A DNA stretch of 64,000 nucleotides. It comes from Clostridiaceae bacterium Marseille-Q4143. Its GTDB lineage: Bacteria > Bacillota > Clostridia > Lachnospirales > Lachnospiraceae. Each line of letters begins with the position of its first letter. The stretch's first letter is position 1. The stretch is taken from assembly GCA_018228645.1 (NCBI GenBank), contig CP073693.1, positions 1,054,001-1,118,000 on the forward strand. The letters are read 5' to 3'. Shown one piece after another: positions 8,101-15,249 of this stretch. The notes under the pieces were generated by a model. That model saw only the letters and a list, made by a program, of their open reading frames with translations. It ran no database searches and was not told the origin of the DNA. The translations under genes were made by a program, and so were the position numbers.

Positions 8101-8172
8101 CGGTGTAAATATCGGGAATTTGTGAATTTATGATTTATGTTCCCCGGCGTGATATGCCACCAAAGCGTCGGG

Positions 8173-8219
8173 AAAGCCCCTCTCATGGAGAAAATCTGTG
8201 GGAGGGGCTTTATTTTTTT
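8173..8219 (+). terminator. Strong Rho-independent terminator after the lysis operon
   Basis: AAAGCCCCTC (8173-8182) pairs with GAGGGGCTTT (8202-8211), followed by seven T. It separates late genes from the promoter at 8321. Confidence 0.9.
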
Positions 8220-8320
8220 GCCCTTTTACAGCACATCAGTTAAAAGTCCACAATTTCGGAACCTAAAATACAGCATAGTCAACAAATGTCCCATTTTGGG
8301 GTATTATTTCTCTGATTTGG

Positions 8321-8349
8321 TTGACTTTGCCCCATATAGGGGCTATAAT
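8321..8349 (+). promoter_or_regulatory. Strong vegetative promoter with dyad operator in the spacer
   Basis: TTGACT (8321-8326) and a perfect TATAAT (8344-8349) are 17 bp apart. GCCCCATATAGGGGC (8329-8343) is an inverted repeat filling nearly the whole spacer, with a further CCCATTTTGGGG just upstream (from 8291). A repressor bound there would block polymerase. It drives the small-gene operon starting at 8413. Confidence 0.85.
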
Positions 8350-8412
8350 GAGGTCACAGTCAAGGAAACAACAAAGACAATTACCCGAAACGGGTCACGG
8401 AGGTATAGGAAT

Positions 8413-8901
8413 ATGGCAGCAACAAAAGAGCAGGAACGCAAGGCGTTGGCAAGAATTAAGAAAATCGTCGAGGAACTGGGCGAGGATAGTTATATCGGAA
8501 TGGCCTTTGACGGTTGTTTCGAGGTAGCAGAGGAGAACATCGAGAACGACTTTGCTTGCAGCATGAGACAGAGAGCGGAACACGCTGAAATGGAAGCCGG
8601 AAAGTACAAGAAAATGTACGAGGACACCGCAGCAGATTTTGAGGCAGCGGAGGCAACTATCGCAGGACTTGAGCAGAAAGTTCTCTCGACAGCAGAGGGC
8701 GGAGCAATCAAAGCAATCCTTTATCACTACCAGACAGAGGCCGCAAGACTGGCCGACGAATCTGCTCAGAGAATTGTAGAGCTTGCCGACAGCCCGGACA
8801 CCCCGGAGTTTAGACAGGCAGTGCAGGATAACCGAAATAGCAAGAAACACATGGAAGATAGCAAGGCACTTATCCAGAGAGTTCTTGACATTATGGCTTA
8901 A
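8413..8901 (+). CDS. Phage accessory protein, helical, unknown
   Basis: A 162-residue, strongly helical acidic protein (MAATKEQERKALARIKKIVEELGEDSYIGMAFDG...) with coiled-coil segments around residues 55-100. I start at ATG 8413 because the promoter at 8321-8349 lies inside the longer open frame that begins at 8137. It is the first gene after the strong promoter, typical of early or regulatory phage genes. No family recognised. Confidence 0.6.
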   Translation: MAATKEQERKALARIKKIVEELGEDSYIGMAFDGCFEVAEENIENDFACSMRQRAEHAEMEAGKYKKMYEDTAADFEAAEATIAGLEQKVLSTAEGGAIKAILYHYQTEAARLADESAQRIVELADSPDTPEFRQAVQDNRNSKKHMEDSKALIQRVLDIMA

Positions 8902-8915
8902 ATTTTACCCTTAAA

Positions 8916-8932
8916 TGACCCAAAACGGGTCA
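8916..8932 (+). promoter_or_regulatory. Inverted repeat TGACCC-AAAAC-GGGTCA, repeated upstream
   Basis: TGACCC and GGGTCA flank a 5-bp spacer. The core ACCCRAAACGGGTCACG also occurs at 8383-8399, between the promoter at 8321 and the start codon at 8413. Each copy precedes a gene, so an operator or RNA-level control element is plausible. Confidence 0.4.
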
Positions 8933-8976
8933 CGCAACAAGCGGGCCGGGGCGCAGATACCCCGGCAGGAGGCAAA

Positions 8977-9183
8977 ATGATTACAGAAGAACAGGCAAGA
9001 GCGCAGGGAGCCGATGATATTGATATTTTCTTAGGCATTTGCAATGAGGAAATCATTCCGTCAAGTAAGCCGTCCCACCTTGAGCAGCTTCACGGAAAAA
9101 TTGTTGACACACGAACAGAACCGTATCACGACGTGACAGTGTATGAGGACGGTTACGAGGATTGGTTTTACATCGGAGAATAG
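8977..9183 (+). CDS. Small phage protein, unknown
   Basis: A 68-residue acidic protein beginning MITEEQARAQGADDIDIF, preceded by CAGGAGGC. The C-terminus (VTVYEDGYEDWFYIGE) is aromatic and acidic. It is third-class small phage cargo in the operon from the 8321 promoter, 11 bp before the next start. No homologous family is recognised. Confidence 0.5.
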   Translation: MITEEQARAQGADDIDIFLGICNEEIIPSSKPSHLEQLHGKIVDTRTEPYHDVTVYEDGYEDWFYIGE

Positions 9184-9193
9184 GAGGCAAAAC

Positions 9194-9580
9194 ATGAGAT
9201 ATTACAGCATTATGCGCCCGGTAATGCCGGGCAGCTACCCGAAAAAGGCAGCAGCACAGAAAATCGAGAATTTCGACGAGAAAACATTCTGCGAGGAGAT
9301 TGGCCGTGAGGCATGGGGCTACATCGACTACTCGGAGGAACTTACAGAGAGTGAGGCGACAGCCTATGAGCTGGTTAAGGCGGGGCTGAAAACTTACTGG
9401 GGCGTTACAACTTCATTCGACGACAGAGGCAGAGTTGTATCGAACATCACAAGCACGGTGGAAGCGGCAGTTAAGCCGGAGGACACATATACAAGCACGA
9501 GCCGAAAAGACATCTATGTTGATTGGTTCGAGAGCCGTGAGGCAGCAGAAAAGCACGTTAAGGAGGCAAGAGAAGCATGA
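9194..9580 (+). CDS. Small phage protein, unknown
   Basis: A 128-residue protein starting at ATG 9194 (TAGGAGGC upstream). It begins MRYYSIMRPVMPGSYPK, a pattern I have seen in uncharacterised proteins of clostridial phages and plasmids (defence-island or anti-restriction cargo is possible but unproven). Its stop overlaps the next start (ATGA at 9577), so the pair is coupled. Confidence 0.55.
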   Translation: MRYYSIMRPVMPGSYPKKAAAQKIENFDEKTFCEEIGREAWGYIDYSEELTESEATAYELVKAGLKTYWGVTTSFDDRGRVVSNITSTVEAAVKPEDTYTSTSRKDIYVDWFESREAAEKHVKEAREA

Positions 9581-10500
9581 GCGAAAGAAAATATTTCCCT
9601 ATCAATGAGAGCAGCGCAAGAACAGCGCACAACATGATGTCTATGAGAGACTATTCCGAGGGCAGCACCACGAACTCATACCGCAGCGAAATTGACAAGG
9701 CGTATGAGCTGGCGGACAAGGTCGCAGAGAAAAGACCGGCAGAGGCAGAGAGAGCCTACCGACTGGCGGAACGCTATGCAAAGAAAATGGCGGAGTATTA
9801 CAACAAGGACAGCAGTATCGGCATGATGTGTCCGTCGGTTCTTATCAGCGGAGCCGGTAACTTCCCGACCAAAAAGAAAGAGAGACAGGTCGCAGCATGG
9901 GAGCGTAACCACCAGTTCTACAATGACATTCAGAGTATTCTCAGAAAGATTGAGGGTATTCTCTACGGCAAGGAAATCATCAAGTCCGACGACGAGAGGG
10001 CAATCGAGAAGTTGGAGGAGAAACTGGAAGATTTGAAGAACCTGCAGGAGCTTATGAAAGCGGCGAATAAGGCTATCCGCTTGAAAGACACAGAGGCAGG
10101 CGACGACAGACTGAGAGAGCTTGGTTTCAGCGAGGAGGAAATCAAGAAGCTGCGTACCCCGGATTTCTGCAACAGATTGGGATATGCGAGCTATGAACTA
10201 GCGAACAACAATGCGAATATCCACCGCATTGAGGGGCGTATTAAGAGCCTCAAGGCGGCCAAAGAGAGAGGAACCTCAGAGCAGGAGTTCAAGACCTTTA
10301 AGGCGGTTGAGAACACGGAGGCCATGCGATACCAGATTATCCTCGATGGAAAGCCGGAGGCAGATGTCCGTACCCTGCTGAAATCCAACGGTTTCAAGTG
10401 GGCTCCGTCGCAGGGAGCATGGCAGCGTCAGATTACCGCAAACGGTAAGTGTGCGTTCAACAGAGTTATCGAGAAGTTAAAGGAAATGGAGGAGGAATAA
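9577..10500 (+). CDS. Phage/mobile-element protein with C-terminal KSNGFKWAPSQGAWQR domain
   Basis: A 307-residue protein. Residues 30-75 are a Glu/Ala/Arg-rich helix, residues 110-170 include a coiled coil (ERAIEKLEEKLEDLKNL), and the last 60 residues carry LKSNGFKWAPSQGAWQR, a motif found at the ends of large phage and ICE proteins linked to DUF3560-like or methylase-helicase polypeptides. Here it stands alone. The function is unknown; nucleic-acid binding or restriction evasion is a guess from the company this motif keeps. Confidence 0.55.
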   Translation: MSERKYFPINESSARTAHNMMSMRDYSEGSTTNSYRSEIDKAYELADKVAEKRPAEAERAYRLAERYAKKMAEYYNKDSSIGMMCPSVLISGAGNFPTKKKERQVAAWERNHQFYNDIQSILRKIEGILYGKEIIKSDDERAIEKLEEKLEDLKNLQELMKAANKAIRLKDTEAGDDRLRELGFSEEEIKKLRTPDFCNRLGYASYELANNNANIHRIEGRIKSLKAAKERGTSEQEFKTFKAVENTEAMRYQIILDGKPEADVRTLLKSNGFKWAPSQGAWQRQITANGKCAFNRVIEKLKEMEEE

Positions 10501-10503
10501 GGT

Positions 10504-11076
10504 ATGCTGGAAAATCTCAAATATTACAAGGGGAGCAGGACGACATATGAAGCAGTTGAGGCAGAAGTCCACAAACACGGTCAGTATTACACTACCTGCG
10601 TAATCGGAGTGTATTCGCTCACGAGCGGTATTAAGGCGTTCCCGTGCGGGATTGGGGACGACTACGAGCTGAAAGGCGAGGAACTGGTACAGGTGCTTGG
10701 GTTTATCCAGAAGCAGCGAGAGGCAATCACCTCTCGCTACCCGGTCAAGACCTACGAGGGCTGGGAGAAAAGCGGCCTGCCAACATTCGACGACTACTGC
10801 AAGCCGGGCGATACCGTGGACGAGGCCATGACGGACTATTTTATGAACTGCGTACCGCCGGTTTCTATGAGCAGCTCGTGCGCACAGGGCGGAGAAGCAC
10901 ACAGCCATGTGCCGGACGGCAAGAACAGATACAGAGCAACCTACCCGACGTTTGTACGTCTCTCGTCCTCTCAGTGGCGATTTGTTGGGTATTGTTACGC
11001 CGGGGAGACAACTAACCGGGTGGAGGTAGAAACGAGCTTTGAGAGGCGCATTAAGGAGGCGAGGGCAAATGGATAA
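10504..11076 (+). CDS. Phage protein, unknown
   Basis: A 190-residue protein 3 bp after the preceding gene. The N-terminal half is beta-rich (YTTCVIGVYSLTSGIKAFPCGIG). The C-terminal half has a WRFVGYCYAGETTNRVEVE segment and ends in a charged helix. It contains several cysteines without a clear metal-binding spacing. It overlaps the next gene by 8 bp. I do not recognise it. Confidence 0.5.
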   Translation: MLENLKYYKGSRTTYEAVEAEVHKHGQYYTTCVIGVYSLTSGIKAFPCGIGDDYELKGEELVQVLGFIQKQREAITSRYPVKTYEGWEKSGLPTFDDYCKPGDTVDEAMTDYFMNCVPPVSMSSSCAQGGEAHSHVPDGKNRYRATYPTFVRLSSSQWRFVGYCYAGETTNRVEVETSFERRIKEARANG

Positions 11077-11752
11077 GGACTACAAAGAGAAGATTAGAAA
11101 GCTACTGGCGTTGGCAGAAAGCCCGAATGAGCATGAGGCACGGGCGGCACTTTTGAAAGCCCGCCAGCTCATGGCGGAGCATAAGCTCACGGAGGCAGAG
11201 CTGAAAGACGTTGAGAAGCAGCAGGTAAAGGACGTGAGAACCGACATCACCTGCAGCAAGCGTAGAGACCCGTGGATAGTCAACCTCTCGGCGGTTATCG
11301 GAGAGAACTATTGCTGCAAGGGGTACAGATACCGCAGGTACGGAGAACAGACGAACTGTATCGGGTTTATCGGCCTTGAGGACGATGTGGAGATATGCGT
11401 CGCAGTTTTCAAATACGCTGTCGATTGCGTCCTCTCGGAGATTAAGAACATCAAGAAAGAGAACGCCTGCTATTACAGTGACTATGTAAAGAGGCTCTGC
11501 AACAGCTACGGATATGGATTTACCGCCGGGGTTACGGAGGCGTTCAGAAAGCAGCAGGAGGAAAATGAGCAGGGCTGGGGATTGGTTCTGGTTATGCCGA
11601 AAGAGGTCGAGGAGGCTTCACAGCATTTGGGACATGAGCAGTTCCAGAGCAGGGCGCAGAAGCATTTACAGGGCAGCGAGTATTACAGAGGTTTTGTGGA
11701 GGGGACAGAGTTTGACCCGACAAAGAGACTGGGAGAGGAGGCGACGGTATGA
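11069..11752 (+). CDS. DUF2786-domain phage protein
   Basis: A 227-residue protein starting at ATG 11069, eight bases inside the previous gene, with TAAGGAGG upstream. The N-terminal 45 residues (KIRKLLALAESPNEHEARAALLKARQLMAEH) match the DUF2786 signature. The remainder resembles the C-terminal part common to DUF2786 phage proteins, with FIGLEDDVEICVAVFKYAV and GFTAGVTEAFRKQ. The biochemical function of the family is unknown; it is recurrent in phage early regions. Confidence 0.75.
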   Translation: MDKDYKEKIRKLLALAESPNEHEARAALLKARQLMAEHKLTEAELKDVEKQQVKDVRTDITCSKRRDPWIVNLSAVIGENYCCKGYRYRRYGEQTNCIGFIGLEDDVEICVAVFKYAVDCVLSEIKNIKKENACYYSDYVKRLCNSYGYGFTAGVTEAFRKQQEENEQGWGLVLVMPKEVEEASQHLGHEQFQSRAQKHLQGSEYYRGFVEGTEFDPTKRLGEEATV

Positions 11753-12054
11753 CAGCGCAGAAACAAGCGGAGCTTATTGCGGCAGCCTGCAAGAAAGCAG
11801 GACTTGACGGACATATCAAGTGGATTGAAAAGAAAGCCCATGCGCAGACATGGGCGGAACGGATTGCGGAGCGTTTCAGAGGAGGCAGACAACTCCCCGT
11901 AAAGAACAGCTATATGTATTGCGATACACTGGATATGAGCTTTTTCTACGGGGAAACAGGAACGCCGTACATGACATACGCCGGGTATGTTACCGCAGAC
12001 AGCAAAGACATCACGGAAGAAAAGCTCCTTGAGGCATTCAGAAAAGCAGGGTAG
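11749..12054 (+). CDS. Small phage protein, unknown
   Basis: A 101-residue basic protein that overlaps the DUF2786 gene by 4 bp (ATGA). It is helical at the N-terminus (QAELIAAACKKAGLDGHIKWIEKKAHAQTW), with an aromatic middle (SYMYCDTLDMSFFYGETG). Nothing identifies a family. Confidence 0.5.
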   Translation: MTAQKQAELIAAACKKAGLDGHIKWIEKKAHAQTWAERIAERFRGGRQLPVKNSYMYCDTLDMSFFYGETGTPYMTYAGYVTADSKDITEEKLLEAFRKAG

Positions 12055-12097
12055 GTATTAGAGACGATGAAAGAACTTGCAGAGGAGGCGAGAGCGA

Positions 12098-12301
12098 ATG
12101 GGAGCGGTAATTTGTCTTAAAAGAATGCCAGAGAATTGCAGAAAATGTCCGTTTGCGAATGAAGATAAGCGGTATTGCATGGTTAGAAAAACTCGCATTA
12201 TAGCATGGGAGTTTAGAACGAATCGTATGCCTCTTTGCCCGCTTGAGAACGAGGGAGAGTATTTTACAAGGAAAATGCCACTACTGAAACACAGAAAATA
12301 G
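12098..12301 (+). CDS. Small Cys-rich phage protein, possible zinc binder
   Basis: A 67-residue protein starting at ATG 12098 behind GAGGAGGCG. It has five cysteines: one near the start, then CRKC, YCMV and a later CPL, a spacing compatible with a small zinc-knuckle fold. Surrounding residues are basic (MVRKTRIIAWEFRTNR). A nucleic-acid or protein adaptor role is possible. Confidence 0.5.
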   Translation: MGAVICLKRMPENCRKCPFANEDKRYCMVRKTRIIAWEFRTNRMPLCPLENEGEYFTRKMPLLKHRK

Positions 12302-12311
12302 GAGGTGCATT

Positions 12312-12692
12312 ATGGTTTTCAGAAACGACACCCACGCAGAGGAGTGGGCGGCAGCAATCTACCGGGCAGACGCACACCGGGACGACGATACAGCTAACCC
12401 GTACTTCGGGGCGAGCCTCTTTCTTATCACGGCAGTTCCGGGACTTTATGACCGGGTTAAGGAACACATTCACAACGGCTGGGCGGACTATGCGGAAATG
12501 CTCGAAATGAACTTATCCAGCGGCGAGAGACTTATTGTTGAGCTGGCCGGGAACTTTTACAACGGCGGTTTCTTCGACGGGTACAAGCCAGCGGACATCA
12601 TCGAGAAGCTGGACGCAGACACCGTGGAGCTGGTCGCCAGAGCCTTTGTACTGCGGAGACAGCGCATTGATATGAATACGATTTTCGACTGA
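12312..12692 (+). CDS. Conserved phage protein (possibly DUF6075)
   Basis: A 126-residue soluble protein beginning MVFRNDTHAEEWAAAIYRAD, with a central ASLFLITAVPGLYDRVKEHI and a C-terminal helical ELVARAFVLRRQRI. The layout (N-terminal F-x-N/D-x-x-H, helical bundle) resembles small clostridial phage and ICE proteins annotated DUF6075; this is recollection and not a search result. The RBS is GGAGGTG. It is the last gene before a new promoter. Confidence 0.5.
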   Translation: MVFRNDTHAEEWAAAIYRADAHRDDDTANPYFGASLFLITAVPGLYDRVKEHIHNGWADYAEMLEMNLSSGERLIVELAGNFYNGGFFDGYKPADIIEKLDADTVELVARAFVLRRQRIDMNTIFD

Positions 12693-12721
12693 AAAAAGTT
12701 GAAAAAATTTCCCGAAAATGG

Positions 12722-12750
12722 TTGGGTTTCGGAACTCAAAAGAGTATAAT
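12722..12750 (+). promoter_or_regulatory. Promoter with the same initially transcribed sequence as the one at 8321
   Basis: TTGGGT (12722-12727) and TATAAT (12745-12750) are 17 bp apart. ACAGTCAAGGGAAAC starts exactly 7 bp after the -10 box, the same distance at which ACAGTCAAGGAAAC begins after the 8344 box. Both mRNAs should share their first 14 or so bases. The spacer here lacks the dyad. Confidence 0.75.
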
Positions 12751-12810
12751 ATAATTACAGTCAAGGGAAACCAAGACGAGTAAGGTGGCAGGTGCCAGAA
12801 AGGAAAAAAC

Positions 12811-12951
12811 ATGGACGAGGAAATGAACTTAGGCGAACAGCTCAGAGAGCTGGCAGAAGAAAACCAGACCAGAAAAATCCTTGAAATCCTCACTACTTGC
12901 GAAACACTTGAGGAAGCAAAGGAAAAAGTAAAAGCCCTGCTTAATAAATAA
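12811..12951 (+). CDS. Very small helical phage protein (46 aa)
   Basis: An ATG at 12811, behind GAAAGGAAAAA, opens a 46-codon frame: MDEEMNLGEQLRELAEENQ, then a basic C-terminal helix ending ALLNK. It is entirely helical and acidic, the first gene after the promoter at 12722. The promoter, leader and frame together support a real product; the function is unknown. Confidence 0.5.
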   Translation: MDEEMNLGEQLRELAEENQTRKILEILTTCETLEEAKEKVKALLNK

Positions 12952-13061
12952 GCAGAGCCTTACCGGAAACAATGTGGGAGCGGTACTTGCCGCCGCTCCT
13001 ATATTGCTTAACAAGTATATCACGCCACGACAGAAAAGGCAAGAGACAGGAGGGGTGAAGA

Positions 13062-13259
13062 TTGGCAAAAATCGGGCGACCTCTCAAGGAAAAGACCGTG
13101 TTATCGCATGATGTCAAAGTCCGTCTTGACGACGAGACCTACGACAGATTGCTCATGTACTGCGGTAAGAACCATGAGAAAGCCGCAGTTATCAGAGAGG
13201 CACTGAAAGCGTTCCTCGATACGGCAGGAGTACCCCGCCGGGAGGACAAGGCAGAGTGA
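13062..13259 (+). CDS. Ribbon-helix-helix (CopG/Arc-like) DNA-binding protein
   Basis: A 65-residue protein with a TTG start at 13062 behind AGGAGGGG. The pattern is a short beta strand (SHDVKVRLDDETYDRLLMYC) followed by helices with a basic turn (EKAAVIREALKAFLDTAG), as in MetJ/Arc/CopG repressors that dimerise and insert the strand into the major groove. It is a likely regulator of the adjacent operon. A tandem pentamer array lies 261 bp downstream, reminiscent of the heptad arrays bound by omega and ParG-like RHH proteins. Confidence 0.75.
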   Translation: MAKIGRPLKEKTVLSHDVKVRLDDETYDRLLMYCGKNHEKAAVIREALKAFLDTAGVPRREDKAE

Positions 13260-13594
13260 AAAAGACAGGCAGAAAGCCGCAGATTATTTCCGGAACGGAA
13301 AAGACCGAATACCGCCGGAATGGTTCAGAATATTTTCGGAAACACTTGGAACGGGCATGGAATTTCCCAAAATAAATCATTTAACGGTTAATTAAATTAA
13401 CGAGTAACAGAGGGAAGAAACACCTGTATTCGATAGTTTCCGGGGAGAAAACAAAACTATTCCGGCATTTCGGGAGTGCAATAGTTACATAATCGCCCAT
13501 TAGACGGCGAAAACACTACAAAGTAAAGTATAGTAAAGTAAAGGAAAGTAAAGTAGATAATATTTATGCGATAAAGTGGAAAGGAGGTTACACT
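13260..13594. other. Intergenic region with repeats, no gene
   Basis: No plausible frame is visible. It holds several CGGAA/TTCCGG motifs (13288-13350), an AT-rich TTAACGGTTAATTAAATTAACGA (shown in part: TTAACGGTTAATTAA at 13381) and the AAAGT pentamer array at 13520-13554. This content suits a control or replication region. Confidence 0.5.
13520..13554 (+). repeat. Seven tandem AAAGT pentamers
   Basis: The units are AAAGT, AAAGT, ATAGT, AAAGT, AAAGG, AAAGT, AAAGT, with no spacer. The array ends 40 bp before the next start codon, so a protein bound there would control that gene. The RHH protein at 13062 is the obvious candidate. Confidence 0.8.
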
Positions 13595-13909
13595 ATGGCT
13601 CGTAGATTTAATAACACCGCAAAGCGTCCCAATCACCTTACAGCAGAGGAGAAGTGGGAGAGAGAAACCACACAGCTCCGTGCGCTTGCTACCTCGCAGT
13701 TTGGGGAGTATTGCAAAAACCGTTTCAACGTCCCGGAGGTGGAGGAAGCAGAAAAGGCGTTCAAGGAAGCCTTGCAGCAGATTTCAGACCCGGAGCTGAG
13801 AAACACGCTTGACATGGCGACGGGGAAAATCTCATACGCCTATGAAATCTTAGGATTTTGTGCGGGACATTTTGCGCAGGACAGCAGGAGCCGGGCCGCA
13901 TTTTTTTAG
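13595..13909 (+). CDS. Phage protein, unknown, possibly 3'-truncated
   Basis: A 104-residue charged helical protein (NHLTAEEKWERETTQLRALATSQFGEYCKNRF) with RBS AAGGAGGTT. Its C-terminus ends abruptly in SRSRAAFF at a T-run, after which base composition falls sharply and a 5'-truncated host-type gene begins. The frame may originally have been longer, so I suspect the prophage boundary is within about 20 bp downstream. No family recognised. Confidence 0.5.
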   Translation: MARRFNNTAKRPNHLTAEEKWERETTQLRALATSQFGEYCKNRFNVPEVEEAEKAFKEALQQISDPELRNTLDMATGKISYAYEILGFCAGHFAQDSRSRAAFF

Positions 13910-13951
13910 GCTTATTAGTGATAACCTTAGAAGTACCACAAAGAATTCTAT

Positions 13952-14545
13952 ATGCCGAAGAACAAACCAGAGATTGTAAATGTACCTAAGGCAAATTATA
14001 TTGCAGTTAGAGGAAAAGGCAATCCAAATGAAGAAGGCGGAGCATATCAACAAGCAATCAGTGTTCTATATGCTGTTGCATACACATTAAAAATGAGTTA
14101 CAAGACTGATTATAAAATTGAAGGATTTTTTGAATATGTTGTTCCGCCATTGGAAGGTTTTTGGTGGCAGGATGATGTCGAGAGTGTAGATTATACAAAT
14201 AAGTCTGCTTTCAGCTGGATTTCTGTTATCCGTTTGCCTGATTTCATTTCTAAAGCTGATTTTGACTGGGCGGTAGAAACAGCAACGAAAAAGAAGAAAC
14301 TTGATTGTTCGTCAGCAGAGTATCTTACGATTGATGAGGGATTATGCGTTCAAATTATGCATATAGGTTCTTTTGATAATGAGCCAGCAACTGTTGCTCT
14401 TATGGATACTTATTTAGAACAAAATGGATATGTTAATGATATTAATAAAGATAGGTTGCACCACGAGATTTATATGTCTGATGCAAGAAAGGTTGCCCCA
14501 GAAAAATGGAAAACTGTAATTAGACATCCAATTAAGAAAGCGTAA
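13952..14545 (+). pseudogene. GyrI-like small-molecule-binding protein, 5'-truncated (first unit of the array)
   Basis: A 197-residue GyrI-like domain protein (COG4832 type): VPKANYIAVRGKGNPNEEGG, AVAYTLKMSYK, YVVPPLEGFWW and HEIYMSDARKVAPEKWKT. In-frame codons before the ATG read KYHKEFY up to a TAG at 13928-13930. Family members usually start about 10-15 residues further upstream with a KEYKEFY-like stretch, so the true start is missing and no RBS precedes 13952. The break coincides with the prophage edge. The remaining fold may still be functional. Its stop codon overlaps the first junction repeat. Confidence 0.7.
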
Positions 14546-14592
14546 AATTCTAGTTTATCGAGAAGGCGCAGTGAATGAAAAATCGGAATTTG
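14545..14592 (+). repeat. Cassette junction J1 (short form)
   Basis: The left arm AAATTCTAGTTT overlaps the stop codon of the upstream gene. The right arm AAAAATCGGAATTT lies 14 bp before an RBS. The arms pair as AAATTC/GAATTT and TTT/AAA with a 3-base unpaired centre, an attC-like layout. Confidence 0.6.
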
Positions 14593-14606
14593 GGGAGGTA
14601 AAAAAC

Positions 14607-15200
14607 ATGTATAGAATATATAGTGCACTTATCGAAATTGTTTCGGCAGCTGTTTTTATAATTCCTATTTGGTGCATATATAACAAGTTATGTTTTCATA
14701 GCTGGAAACGAACTATTATTTATATGGTATTTGGGTTTTATTTTACTGCAGTCTTAGCACTTGTAGGCTTTCCTAATATAGCATCTCTGAAAATTGATTT
14801 TGCAGTGAACATTATCCCGTTTTTGGATATGGTTTCGGATTTCATTAATGCTTGTTTGAATATACTTTTATTTGTTCCATTTGGTTTCTTTTTGCCGATA
14901 TTGTGGGATAAATTTAGAAACATTAAAAATATTGCCTTAATGGGATTTATAGCTACAAGTTTAATTGAAATATCACAGATTTTTACTTTTAGAACGAGTG
15001 ATATAAACGATATTATTACAAATACTGTTGGTACTATAATTGGATATTTTATTGTACATAGGATAACTGATAATTTTACGAAGCGAATCTTTTCAAATTC
15101 AAAAATGGGTGACTTTTACATAATATGTGTATCTGTAGCACTTATTATGTTCTTCCTTCAACCATTTATTTCATCATTGTTATGGGAAATGGTGCTGTAA
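14607..15200 (+). CDS. VanZ-like membrane protein
   Basis: A 197-residue integral membrane protein with five or six predicted helices. The VanZ-family core is visible as VNIIPFLDM, CLNILLFVPFGFFLPIL and SLIEISQIFTFRTSDINDIITNTVGTIIGY. ATG 14607 is used because GGGAGGT lies seven bases before it. VanZ proteins give low-level teicoplanin or lipoglycopeptide tolerance in enterococci; the substrate here is unknown. It is the second unit of the array, with junction repeats on both sides. Confidence 0.82.
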   Translation: MYRIYSALIEIVSAAVFIIPIWCIYNKLCFHSWKRTIIYMVFGFYFTAVLALVGFPNIASLKIDFAVNIIPFLDMVSDFINACLNILLFVPFGFFLPILWDKFRNIKNIALMGFIATSLIEISQIFTFRTSDINDIITNTVGTIIGYFIVHRITDNFTKRIFSNSKMGDFYIICVSVALIMFFLQPFISSLLWEMVL

Positions 15201-15234
15201 CTTCCCGTTTTTGAAACTGAGAAATTTGAATTTG
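15199..15234 (+). repeat. Cassette junction J2 (short, divergent)
   Basis: The left arm AACTTCCCGTTTT overlaps the stop codon at 15198-15200. The right arm AAATTTGAATTT precedes GTGGAGG. It is the most divergent copy but keeps the position and the AATTT/AACTT pairing. Confidence 0.45.
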
Positions 15235-15249
15235 TGGAGGATAACTATT

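Noticed and set aside
13920..13951. An eighth cassette junction upstream of the GyrI-like gene
   Set aside because: AAAGAATTCTATATG superficially resembles a right arm, but it encodes KEFYM of the gene itself; this is a truncation point.
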